From Zygnema cylindricum (Eukaryota; Streptophyta; Zygnematophyceae; Zygnematales; Zygnemataceae): 26,235 nt of DNA. The position numbers and the translations under genes were made by a program. Location of the stretch: assembly GCA_037447655.1 (NCBI GenBank), contig JBBHKE010001196.1:126001-152235 (forward strand), read 5' to 3'. This document shows, piece by piece, positions 8,769 to 17,627 of this stretch (the first letter of the stretch is position 1; every line of letters begins with the position of its first letter). The notes beneath the pieces were generated by a model. The model saw only the letters and a list, made by a program, of their open reading frames with translations. It was not told where the DNA came from and searched no databases.

Positions 8769-9594
8769 GTTTAAAACATGAAAACTGAGATGCCTTACAT
8801 GCTTTTCATGTTTTTCCTACTGGGATTTAGGAATTTTTTTGGATTTTTTCCATGCCTTCTGTATGCCATAGTCATTAATTTTAGATTCTGTCAACGTGAT
8901 TTAATAAGCCCCGCGTGTTCTTACATGGGATTTTCCGTTTTTGGGATTTTAGGTTGTATTTATCGGGATTATACGTGCTTTACATGCCGTTACGGTATTT
9001 TACTCTCCCGTTTACACTGCGTACTGTACAGTACGGCCCATTCCTGTAACAGTTTAAAAGTTCGAAAAGCACACAGAGTACAATTTAGTGCAATATTTTT
9101 GCCGACGTTAAGTTTCGACCCAGGTCCTTCTAGGTGCAACTACTCCGCGGTGCTACAGGTAAATCCGCGGTTCAGTAAAGTACAGCTGCGTCACATTTGC
9201 CCTCTCATTTTATGGCATTGCCGTACATTTCGTGCATATTAGGGCTATTTATGTTGGATTTTAGGGTTTTTGCCTTTTAGGGTACATTCTTGTGCGCCCC
9301 GAATAATTTAGTGCAACTGTCTTAGATTTTAATTACTGATACCGTATGTCTTCCGTACCTTTTTTAGGTTTTTTTAAGGATTTAGGGTCATCCTTTTTGT
9401 ACTTTTCGTACATTCCGTAGAGTCAAAAGTACAAAATTTGCGAAAAATACGAAACAAACGAATAACTACGTAATTTTCGGAAAAAAGTCCAAATCCGCAC
9501 GAATTGGACAACTATGGTTGACCAACTTTGACGTCATACTAAAAAGAAAAAATAGGAAAACATTTTAATCAATAATGAAAAATACGACGACAAC
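8769..9594. other. Non-coding T-rich interval
   Basis: T-rich sequence with repeated GTAC and TTTAGG(G) motifs (GATTTAGG, TTTTAGGTT, TTTTAGGGT). An ORF across 8778-9242 has no recognisable domain. Nothing supports a gene. Confidence 0.5.
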
Positions 9595-9597
9595 TTA

Positions 9598-10374
9598 GGG
9601 TGCGTCTCCATGTGCCTAAGTAAGGGTTTTTTCTGTCGTTTTCTTGTAAAACTTAGAGCCGTACCGCGTAAGTTTCAACCGTACAAAAAAATAGAGAAAA
9701 TGAGAAGTACATTTTGCGTCATCATCGAATTTAAGATGTACTACATGTTGTCGTTTTGTGTTCTTCGACCCACGGCCACGCCAAAAAACGTCATCTTCAA
9801 ACTTTTCTTTAAAATACAGGGAAGATGTGTTTTAAAACAAAGAATTTTCGAAAAACAAATAGAAACACGTAGTCACACTTGTAACAAATTTTCAAGAAAT
9901 TTAAAAAGAATTCAAGCGACGACGAAAAGTGCACGATCCGCTATGTTTTGTCCGTATGCGTTTAGGTACGACAAAGCAAAGTACACAATTTGTTTCGTTT
10001 TGTTCGTTTGCGCTTGGTAGGATTTTATTTCGCCAAGGGTCTCAAGATCCGATGCCATTTCACGTTGAGCGGACAAGAGACGCAAAGGCAAATTGCATCT
10101 TCTTCAACCGTGAAACGGCATAGGCTAGATAGCGATACGTTTACAATGTCACGAAAAGTCATGCGACGTCAAAAGCAGTTACAAAATAATGAAATATAAC
10201 GTGCGTCATCAAAGATTGTACACTGTCGACAGCCGTCACGGGCATTGTCGACGTATACAATCGTCACGCCCTTAAGTGACAACTTCGTTTGGTATACATA
10301 GGGACACCCGAAATCCGGGTTCGCCGGATCTGCGCTAAAAACAAAGTAAGTTTCAAGTACATGGAGACACACCC
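9598..10374 (+). mobile_element. Non-autonomous TIR transposon 'T', copy 1 (PIF/Harbinger-like or Tc1/mariner-like)
   Basis: The left end GGGTGCGTCTCCATGTGC faces GGGTGTGTCTCCATGTAC on the other strand at the right end. The flanks are TTA (9595-9597) and TTA (10375-10377), a 3-bp duplication typical of PIF/Harbinger elements. The 777-bp interior aligns with the reverse complement of 11711-12477 along its whole length, for example GCCGTCACGGGCATTGTCGA and the GATCCG / CGAAATCCGGGTTCG region. An ORF is open in both copies, but the differences between them alter many residues, so I do not regard it as a gene. No transposase is present. Confidence 0.85.
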
Positions 10375-10377
10375 TTA

Positions 10378-10607
10378 ATCAAAAGTTACAAACGCAACCC
10401 TTTTCAATAGCGTCTCCGTTGCAATGAAGAACCGTTTATAATTTTATATCTCCTTCACACTTCGCGCGCGGATGTAATTATTCTCAAATTCTCATCGTAT
10501 ATTTTTTCCGTACGAAACTATACACATTTTACGAAAAGATTTTGCAAAAACTAAACTTTTTTTTCGAAATTTCGTAAAAATGTCAAAATTCGTACGATTG
10601 AGACATG
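10378..10607. other. Spacer, nothing recognised
   Basis: AT-rich sequence between transposon T copy 1 and the third R repeat. Confidence 0.5.
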
Positions 10608-10709
10608 TATGGTACGGTACTTCCATAGCGAGGTATGTAAATGTACGGAAAATATGACGTGGCTAGTATTTTGGAGAACGAGCCATCGGGTAACAGGTGT
10701 TGTGAGTAA
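10608..10709 (+). repeat. Dispersed repeat R, copy 3, left part
   Basis: TACTTCCATAGCGAGG, AATGTACGGAAAATATGACG, TTTTGGAGAACGAGCCATCG and GTTGTGAGTAA match the left end of the R copies at 6950 and 7741. At TAA (10707-10709) the copy is interrupted by two back-to-back transposons. It resumes at 12481 with AATCGGATTGTGGAAGATTC. Confidence 0.75.
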
Positions 10710-11707
10710 GGGCACTTTCCCATGTAACCGAAACTTTAATCTTGTAACTTTGTTTCTAGCGAAGATTCTCCGTACATCTTTATGAGCGTTCCGATGTAAT
10801 CGCAAATAACTTGTTAATCAAAAAGTGACAAGCGTAGACGTGTACGAAACATGTGACACATAAACGGTACACAAAATGTTGCGAAACTTCCACTCAATTT
10901 CGATTTCAGACGTCCACTTGCACGTTGAACAGTTTCTGTCACTTCGCAATATCTACACGCCACATTGTCGACGTGAAGGTATTGCAACTGTTTAGGGTTT
11001 GTGACATTGTGACGTCACGCGCGTCATGCTCAACTATGACAGCGCCCACGTCACAATTTCTAAAACTTTCCGCCATGATTTTCCGATTGTTGTTTTTGGT
11101 CTTTTCCTACTCTACTTGCCATCAAAATACGCTCAAACATAGTCAAAAGAAACCGTTTTCATATATCTTTTATTTGATACCTTTCTTGCCTTTTTTCATT
11201 GCAAGAATTGTGAGATATATGCGTTAGTGGGAGAGGGAGAGAGAGAGGCGCTTTCACGAACTTCGCTTTTGCGAAATGGCGTCTGTTGGTCAATACCCCT
11301 CCACTGCCTCTGTACGGAAAAAGGTGCACGGAAAAAATTACGTACAGGCTGTAAAGGTGCACGGATTTTTTTTTTGAGGAATTTTTTGTCAAAAAGCTCC
11401 GATGCGTGCGAAATCATATGCATATTCGCCCACGTCGTGGAAATTTATTTAAAATCACCTCGCGAGGTGATTTTCTTAAAGTTTGAAGATGATCTGGAAG
11501 GACGCGAAATTGGGTCGAAACTCGCTAAACGATAAACTGCATCGCGATAGACGACAAACTGCGGTACAGCTAAAGTTTTAATGGAACGCAACTTGTACGG
11601 TGGTAATTTGAATTTCTTGGTACGGCTGCAGATTTATTCCTTTTTTTCCAAGTTATAAAGGAAAACACCAGAAAATAACTGTGGCTTTAGCACATGGTAA
11701 AGTGCCC
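10710..11707. mobile_element. Non-autonomous TIR transposon 'U' inserted in R copy 3
   Basis: The left end GGGCACTTTCCCATGT is mirrored by ACATGGTAAAGTGCCC at the right end (one mismatch in 16). It is flanked by TAA at 10707-10709 and 11708-11710, a 3-bp duplication. Length is 998 bp. The ends differ from transposon T's GGGTGCGTCTC, although both are inserted at TAA/TTA. The interior has no transposase and includes the 24-bp palindrome at 11451-11474 and a GA-rich run near 11227. It may be a PIF/Harbinger-like MITE. Confidence 0.8.
11451..11474. repeat. Perfect 24-bp palindrome centred on CCTCGCGAGG
   Basis: AAAATCACCTCG (11451-11462) is followed at once by its exact reverse complement (11463-11474). 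The centre is the same CCTCGCGAGG found in the foldbacks at 8563 and 16847. Weak similarity of the flanks (CACGTCGTGG to the left, GATGATCTGGAAGGACGCGAA to the right) suggests an eroded member of that family inside transposon U. Confidence 0.75.
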
Positions 11708-11710
11708 TAA

Positions 11711-12477
11711 GGGTGCGTCTCTGTTTACTTCAAACTTAGAGATTTTGTTTTGTTTTTTAACTCAGATCCGGCGGACCCGGATTTCGGGTGTCCCTATGTG
11801 TACCAAACGAAATTGTCCCTTAGGGCGTGACGATTGTATACGTCGACAATGCCCGTGACGGCTGTCAACGTCTACAATCTGTGATGACGCACGTTTTTTT
11901 TCGTAACTGCTTGTGACGTCGCGTGACTTTTCGTGACATTGTAGACCTACCGCCCTCCAGCCTGTGCCGATTCACGGTTGAAGAAGATGCGTTTTGACTT
12001 TGCGTCAATTGTCGGCTCGGCGTGAAATGGCATCGGAACCTGCAAAAAAAATCCCGTACCGGATGCAAACTGACAAAACAAAACAAACTGTGTACTTCTC
12101 TTTGTCGTATTAAACAAAAACTGACAAAACATAGCGAATCGCGTACACTTCCACGTCGCTTCAAATCGTTTTAATTTTTTGAACAAAACATTACACGTGC
12201 GAAAACGTGTTCCTATTTGATTATAGAAAGTCCCTAATTTTAAAACACATCGGCCCTGTATTTTAAAGATAATGTTGAAGATGACGTTTTTTGTCGTCGA
12301 AGTGGCTTGAAGAACAAAAGACGACAAGATGTAGTACATTTTAAATTCGATGATGACGCAAAATGTACTTCTATTTTTTTCTGTTTTATTGTACAGTTGA
12401 ACTTACGCGGTACGGCTCTATGTTTTACAGGAAAACGACAGAAAAAAACCCTTACTTAAGCACACAGAGACGCACCC
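11711..12477 (-). mobile_element. Non-autonomous TIR transposon 'T', copy 2 (inverted relative to copy 1)
   Basis: Ends are GGGTGCGTCTCTGTTTAC and, on the other strand, GGGTGCGTCTCTGTGTGC. Flanks are TAA (11708-11710) and TTA (12478-12480), which fits a 3-bp TAA duplication with one later change. The 767-bp body is the reverse complement of copy 1 at 9598-10374. It sits directly beside transposon U, sharing that element's right-hand TAA, so it inserted at or next to U's target duplication. No transposase is encoded. Confidence 0.85.
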
Positions 12478-12480
12478 TTA

Positions 12481-12907
12481 AAATCGGATTGTGGAAGATT
12501 CGACAAACTGACCAATCATAATTGAACAACTTCACATGCACGCGCCGACTCCCACGATCGTGCCAGATCATTGTTAGCTCCCGAACCTTCCAAGAATCTT
12601 GGCGGGATCTTATGTAATGCCGTCTTTCCAAAAAAACAAAATTTTCCATACGGTACAGTACAAAAATTGCCGGATTTTACAAATTACAGTACAATACAGT
12701 ACAGTACTGTACTGTATCTAACTTTCCGTATGATGTAACTTCGTGGCGAAGAACAGAATCGTACTTTTCCTTCAATTTTTTCCGGCGTAATTTCATTGGT
12801 CCTCAATTCAGGTGACTGTGTGGATAATTCGAAACGTACATATAAATTCGGGACCACATATCGTCAAGAGGAAACGCGTCCTAACCGACATGTTTATCAT
12901 CTATTTT
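12481..12907 (+). repeat. Dispersed repeat R, copy 3, right part
   Basis: Continues the R copy broken at 10709. Shared blocks are CGTGCCAGATCATTGTTAGC, GCGGGATCTTATG, CAGTACAGTAC, TTTTCCGGCGTAATTTCATT, TTCAGGTGACTGTGTGGATA and CCTAACCGACATGTTTATCA. CAGTACTGTACTG at about 12701 is a GTAC palindrome. Similarity ends near 12907, just before repeat S copy 2. Confidence 0.8.
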
Positions 12908-12924
12908 TAGATCTGAAGAACTAA

Positions 12925-13158
12925 AACCGCCACGTGGCTTCTTGCTGAAAAACCTTTGTGTCCTTCTGACGTGGAGAGTGGTCAGCCATGGCTGCCGCCG
13001 TAGTCTTTCCGACATTACTGATCGTGGCTTGCCACGTGGCACATAATGGCGATGACTATGGCGGCATGGCGATGGATGACGGTAGGTTTTCCCCTCCTTT
13101 ACCCTTCCTTTTCCCTCTTCTTAGTCTGCGGTCCATGTACTAACACGTGCGAAACATG
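12925..13158 (+). repeat. Dispersed repeat S, copy 2
   Basis: Direct-orientation match to 4558-4803. It includes CCACGTGGCTT, AAAACCTTTGTGTCCTTCTG, GTGGAGAGTGGTCAGCCATG, GCTGCCGCCGTAGT, a T/C-rich tail, CTGCGGTCCATGTAC and ACACGTGCGAA. It contains several CACGTG motifs. No coding function is seen. Confidence 0.75.
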
Positions 13159-13311
13159 AGTCTGATTCGATCCTCTGACGCGTGTTTCTCTACTGCTGCC
13201 GCAGTGGCGGCTTTGCAGGCGGTGAAGGCGGCCATTGTGAACAAGGAGGAATTTCCGGAGATCGAATGCGGCGGTATATTCTACTGCTTTGAGAGTCGCG
13301 TGGTTGAGATG
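13159..13311. other. GC-richer spacer, nothing recognised
   Basis: CTGCTGCCGCAGTGGCGGC and neighbouring GC-rich sequence precede the minisatellite. The minus-strand ORFs across it are open partly because the 12-bp repeat next to it keeps frame. Confidence 0.4.
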
Positions 13312-13585
13312 TGAGTGACTGTCCCTGCGTGCACTCCCTGGCGCGGTAAATCCGGTCTGAATCTCGCACTGAATTCCGCATTGAATTTCGCACGGAATTC
13401 CGCATTGAATTTCGCACTGAATCCGCATTGAATTTTGCACTGAAATCTGAGTGGTAAACTGCGCACTCTCTCTCTTGCAATAAATCCGCTCTGAATCTAG
13501 CACGGAATCTCGCACTGAATTCCGCACTGAATTCCGCACTGATGTATGATTGGTAGACTGCGTGCACTCTCTGCTGCGATGCGCT
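13312..13585. repeat. 12-bp minisatellite with higher-order repeat structure
   Basis: The core unit is CTGAATTCCGCA (variants TTGAATTTCGCA, CGGAATTCCGCA, CTGAATCTCGCA). It is arrayed at 13357-13446 and again at 13491-13542. Each array is preceded by GCGTGCACTC...TAAATCCG(G/C)TCTGAAT and followed by TGATTGGTAGACT or its variant GAGTGGTAAACT. A third block start (GCGTGCACTCTCTGCTGCGA) follows at 13560. So a larger unit of about 100-150 bp is itself repeated. Because 12 is a multiple of 3, a minus-strand frame (13099-13626) stays open and reads RNSV/CEIQ repeats. I do not call that a gene. Confidence 0.85.
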
Positions 13586-13619
13586 TTCAGAGCGATGTTG
13601 GGGTGCTGGGAAAAAGTGG

Positions 13620-14215
13620 GAATCAAGAGAAATAGAGTCTGTTAAAAGAGTGAAGGAAAATGAGGAGGGAGCGGGGGAGGAAGTGAAGAGGGAGAAGAAA
13701 GAGTAGGGATAGTGAGGGAAGGACAGATCGTGGAATTTCTTTAGGAGAGGGAGGAAGAAGAGGAGGGGGGAGAGAATGGGCGATAGTGTTAGGCGGGGGA
13801 AAGGGATCTCATTAGGAGAGGGATGAGAGGGGAAAAGGGGTAGGGATAAGAATGAAGGATCTCATGAAATGTGAGAGGGTGTATGGGAGAGGATGTGGGA
13901 AAGTGAGGGGAAAGAGCAGGGGGGGAGGGAAGAGAACGATGATTTTTATTAAGAGAAGAATGCGAGGAGGGTGAAATGGGAGGGGGGCAGAATAAGAGAT
14001 CCCGTTAGGGGAGGGATGGGGAAGTGGAAGGGGGAAGGGATGAGAATGAAGGAACCGTTAGGAGAGGAAGGTAGAAGGGGAGGGGAGAGAAATGAGAATG
14101 TCATCAGGAGGGGGAGATGGTAGGGGTAGGGGAAGTGAGAGGGACGGGTAGGGAGAGAAAGTGAAGGATCTCGTTAAGAGATGGAGGGAGTGACCCGGGG
14201 GAGGGAGAAGGAAGT
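13620..14215 (+). repeat. About 600 bp polypurine (G/A) degenerate minisatellite
   Basis: The plus strand is almost entirely G and A: GAGGGAG, GGAAG, GGGGGAGGGA. It is punctuated by a recurring pyrimidine-containing block, (A/T)CTC(A/G)TTAGGAGAGGGA or variants, near 13733, 13806, 13859, 13945, 13994, 14050, 14097 and 14165. Spacing is roughly 50-75 bp. No coding content is seen. Confidence 0.85.
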
Positions 14216-14690
14216 GAAATGATCAATTTAACACTCAATGTTCAACACAAAATATTTCTAATTGGGGAAGCAATAACACTAATGAACATTGCATCACATT
14301 GAATAATCATTGAGTGACATTTCGGAAAATATAATCTCACAGTCAAAAACCGGAATGACAATGTCATCTCTCCTCTCTTCGTTCCTCGTCTATATGCTCC
14401 ACATTCTCATTGAATAGATACTACACAATTCCATGACGTCCATTAAATACTACAGCCAACTATGGCGGGACACGTTTGAGTGTGCGATTCCCAATCACAA
14501 AAATTCCTTGCGTCAGTGTGTGATTGAGGATCTGTGGCCAAGTTCTTGCACCTTAATTGCTATAAGAGGAACTCCGTATGCTATAAGAGGAACTCCGTCT
14601 CCTTCACATCAGAGATGAAAAAATGGGAATTGGAATTATCTCCACCAACTTTGTCACAAGAAAGCCGATTCGGTATCTTTCCTCTATTTT
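14216..14690. other. Non-coding interval with small repeats
   Basis: CACTCAATG (about 14231) and CATTGAGTG (about 14307) form a 9-bp inverted repeat around a TGAACATTG-rich segment. GCTATAAGAGGAACTCCGT is tandemly duplicated at about 14559-14598. No gene is recognised. Confidence 0.5.
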
Positions 14691-14749
14691 CTTGAGTACT
14701 CCTATGAACTAAGATTGTTTCAAATTTTTCTCTTCCTCATCCACATTTA

Positions 14750-15300
14750 GCGAAATCGATTTTGAACTCGATGCTTTTTGACGTTTTGACGACATTTTAG
14801 AATTTCAGCTCACATTGCTTAGACATCGATGTCATTGTCCAATTTTTCCGAAATCTAATCCGAATTCAATTCCCCTTTCTTGACATTGACAATGGATTGC
14901 GGCTCCTCATCCTCATCTGAATTCTCAATGTCCTAGAAATTGGCAACCTTGTTCTCGTAGAAATTGAAGTTTTCCTTCAATTAGGCTGATTTCTCAATTG
15001 TCAAATTTAAATCCTCAAGATAATTCACATTGGGGGATTCTTGTATAATGCGTCAAATCGGGTCAACTACCCGATAGACCACAAGAGTTTTGGGCTAGCT
15101 CTTCGCTGAGAATTTCCCCTTCTTTTGCACTTGATCCACATTGACCGTAACTTGTCTTCCCCATATTCAAAGATGATAGAACGTGGTTTTTCTCCTTTAT
15201 AATACCTCAATTTCTGTTTTATTGCCGGAAATTGAAGCAAGCCACCAATCACAAATATAGTTAGTTGCGTGGATGGCTTCTACCCACAATGGGATGTTAT
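14750..15300 (-). pseudogene. Heavily decayed copia integrase C-terminus
   Basis: The minus strand, read across stops and frame changes, gives a copia integrase C-terminal pattern. PLWVEAIHATNYI (the usual LWAEAV.TANYI block) is followed by a decayed KTPIE..-..RK segment, then GRQVTVNVDQVQKKGKF and KTLVVYRVVDPI, matching the FG..VYV......GKF..K.....VGY..YR block. Then comes a D/E-rich linker (near NSDEDEEPQS). No stretch is open for more than about 60 residues. An alternative short ORF here (15067-15252) has no family match that I recognise. The relic lies downstream of the RT relic at 16060-16610, the opposite of copia order, so the two are probably not one element. Confidence 0.55.
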
Positions 15301-15843
15301 GCCCGACAAAATGTTCCCCGAAAACAAAAAGGAAGTGCCATAAATGGAAGATTCACAAAGGCGATAGCACCTTAAGAATCGCAATAGCTAGAAGTGAGGC
15401 GAGAAGGAGAAAAAGAGAGATTGGTTAGGTGGGACGCAACCAAATAATCGTTTTGGTGGCACAGGTCTTGTTCATTTATTCTGCTTGTAGCTTGCTTGCG
15501 GTAAGACCATGAAAGAAGACTTCCACCATAAGAGTAACACAAACCCAAAATAAAGTGTTGGTCAATCTAAATCGCAAAACTGAAAATTGAGGAATCAAGG
15601 GGGGAGAAAAGTGGGAAAGAATTGGCAGAAGAAAGAAGAGTACTGCTATCAAAACGTGTTTTGCAAAATACTGGAGAATACGTGAGACTGTTTGTAAATT
15701 TGTGAAAAGAGCACAACAAGAAAAGGTTGAGATAAAAGACAGACGATTACAAAGGTCCTATCTAGTGCCAAGCATAATACATCAACTTCCTAATGATAGA
15801 GCCATACAATGAGCTTTAACTCCTGTGGCATTCCCATCGGAAG
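15301..15843. other. Non-coding interval, nothing recognised
   Basis: Purine-rich patches (GAGGCGAGAAGGAGAAAAAG) and AT-rich spacer. No domain is recognisable on either strand. Confidence 0.45.
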
Positions 15844-15980
15844 ACACTTTTGTGAGAGTGCTGTTAGAATTAAGAAGACCAAGACAAGGATTTGTAGTTG
15901 GCCAGGTCAACATACACTTTTGTGAGAGTGTTGTTAGAATTAAGAAGACCAAGACATGGAATTGTAGTTGGCTTGGTCAA
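15844..15980. repeat. 70-bp tandem duplication
   Basis: ACACTTTTGTGAGAGTG, TTAGAATTAAGAAGACCAAG and TTGTAGTTGG recur at a 70-bp period (15844-15913 and 15914 to about 15980) with a few differences. It sits next to the RT relic and keeps the plus-strand ORF at 15825-16058 partly repetitive. I do not call that ORF a gene. Confidence 0.85.
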
Positions 15981-16059
15981 AATATTGGTGGAGACCAATG
16001 TTGTTACGGTTTTGACTTGTACCTAGATTATTTTAAGACCTTAAAAATAGAGTTGTGAT

Positions 16060-16610
16060 GCGTAGAAAGTAATCACAATCTCTGTTATCTGTCATAGGTT
16101 AATAGGAGGAAGGAATAACTTTGACTTCATACATTTTAGCCTTGGATGGACCACAAAAATAAATCGTCATCATAAATGATAACGACGATTACTTCTATCT
16201 TTAATATCAACGGTAGGATCTGCATTGATTTCTCTAAACCCCAATTTTATCAATGTGTTGACATGTGTTTTTGCCATTCATATGGCGTTTGTTTGAAGCC
16301 ATAAATAGACTCAAGCAAAAGTTAATCAAACAATTATCTAGATTGATTTATGTAAATCCCTATTTTAGTATAGTGTTGACATGAATTTTGTGCCATGACT
16401 TTTGTGCCACTCAGTGTTTGATGCCATAAATTGACTTATGCAAAGCACACAAAATAGTCTCTTTCTTGGTCATTGAGTAACTAGTTGTTTGTACCAGGTG
16501 TTTTTTGTATAAATGTCCTAGTGTTCACTGTACATATATGTCCTCCTCGAGAGTACGGTGATCAAAATTTCTCTTGATTTCAAGTTCGTGAAATCCCAAG
16601 TTAGGGAATA
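16060..16610 (-). pseudogene. Decayed copia reverse transcriptase with an internal duplication
   Basis: Minus-strand reading from about 16590 downward gives RTLEEDIYVQ (usual GDLEEDIYMQ), KETILCALHKSIYGI (usual VC.L.KSIYGLKQ), then a second, shorter SIYGFKQTPYEWQKHMSTH, then DPTVDIKDRSNRRYH and YDDDLFLWSI (usual YVDDLLL). The YG(L)KQ segment occurs twice, at about 16360-16460 and 16230-16320, with a common downstream CATGTCAACAC(A/T). So roughly 130 bp was tandemly duplicated before decay. Stops and shifts are frequent. Unlike element 1 and element A, the DD pair is kept. It could belong with the integrase relic at 25840-26235, the two having been split by element A. Confidence 0.7.
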
Positions 16611-16670
16611 AAATGTACAAATGGAATTTAATTTTGCGAAAAGGGTAAAAACGTCATTGCAAGGCCTCTA

Positions 16671-17065
16671 CTCCATTAGAGGAAAAATGGGGTTGTTTAC
16701 TAGAAGCCGTACGATTTTGTACAAATTCGTACCAATTTTTTTTTTGTCATATGAAACATGTTTACAGAATGGCTCCAATATTATAGGCGTAAAATGCGAC
16801 CGTTGGATGTAAGCAATGGCGCACATCGTCTTGTGTGAGGAAACTTCCCTCGCGAGGAGAGTTTCCTCACACTGGACGATGTGCGCGATTGCTTCGCGAA
16901 TCTAAAATAGTGAGACATCCAACGGTCGATACTTACACCTATATTATTTGAGCCATCCTGAAAAAATGCTTCGTCATGTTTCGTCCGAGGAAAAAAAATA
17001 AATGGTACAAATTTGTACGAAATCGTACGGCTTCCAGTAAACAACCCCACTTTTCCTCTAATGGA
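16671..17065. mobile_element. Foldback/MITE element with near-complete inverted-repeat arms, CCTCGCGAGG centre
   Basis: The left arm begins CTCCATTAGAGGAAAAATGG, GGTTGTTTACTAGAAGCCG, TACGATTTTGTACAAATTCG. The right arm read in reverse begins CTTCCATTAGAGGAAAAGTG, GGGTTGTTTACTGGAAGCCG, TACGATTTCGTACAAATTTG. The inner arms continue with GACCGTTGGATGT, GCACATCGTC and GAGGAAAC, meeting at CCCTCGCGAGG (about 16848-16858). A transcript could fold into a stem of roughly 180 bp. No coding capacity is seen, and boundaries are set by where the arms stop matching. Related arms occur at 8563-8758, 5217-5320 and, weakly, 11451. Confidence 0.85.
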
Positions 17066-17627
17066 AGTTCACCCTAATTTGTTATTTTAGTCTCTAATTA
17101 TTGTTTCGCCGCAAAGGGCATTTTAAATTGTGAAAACATACAATTTTAAAGACCCACTAGTAACAAATGGCACAACGATTGGCGGTAGAATACAACGGTT
17201 TCAACTATTATTTATCATAAACGCCTTATATTTTTGAGTTAATTCAAGACATAAATTGTAAACATCCGTTTTATAGCGTATTTTTTGCAACTAGACCTTT
17301 TACTTCGTCAATGTTGCCGTGGGCAAGGTTTTGGTCACAAAGAGAGGCTTGTGTAAATATTATGTCAAACGATATGTTAGACGTTGGTGTATTTTCAACA
17401 TAATGTAAGGACAAGTCAGTAAAACAGCAGGTCAATAATCTCCACAAGATTTGATGTGGAATGTAGAAAGGCAAAATCTAATGTTTATGTTACAAAACTT
17501 GTTAAAATGTATAGAATACTTGATTCGGTTGGTATGGTTAAAGAGAATGTGCGAGAAAAATGAATTTTGAGATTGGCGATGTAACTTAGGACTAAGGGTC
17601 CATTAGGATGTTAAGGGTTTAAATGAG
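17066..17627. other. Non-coding interval, nothing recognised
   Basis: AT-rich sequence between the foldback and element A. If the RT relic and the 25.9-kb integrase relic are one element, this would lie in its RT N-terminal or linker region, but I cannot find the corresponding motifs. Confidence 0.4.

Noticed and set aside
8287-8781. 164-codon ORF
   Set aside because: It runs across the N gap and through a foldback arm and simple repeats; no domain, codon signal or start context supports it.
9610-10020. 136-codon ORF in transposon T copy 1 with an open counterpart in copy 2 (11947-12339)
   Set aside because: The two frames read similarly (FKIQGRCVLK, NVIF), but differences between the copies fall at all codon positions and alter many residues. 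The conservation looks like nucleotide homology of the transposon, not protein selection, and no domain is recognisable.
13357-13542. CRISPR-like array of short repeats
   Set aside because: The units are contiguous 12-bp tandem repeats without unique spacers, in a eukaryotic repeat context.
13099-13626. 175-codon minus-strand ORF
   Set aside because: It is open because the 12-bp minisatellite period is a multiple of three; no non-repetitive domain is recognisable. Kept only as a finding to check.
15067-15252. 61-codon minus-strand ORF (KQKLRYYKGEKPRSIIFEYG)
   Set aside because: An alternative frame of the same region gives the copia integrase C-terminal pattern; the ORF itself matches no family I recognise.
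17271-17474. 67-codon minus-strand ORF (HYVENTPTSNISFDIIFTQA)
   Set aside because: Short, with no domain or repeat relationship, in AT-rich spacer; indistinguishable from chance.
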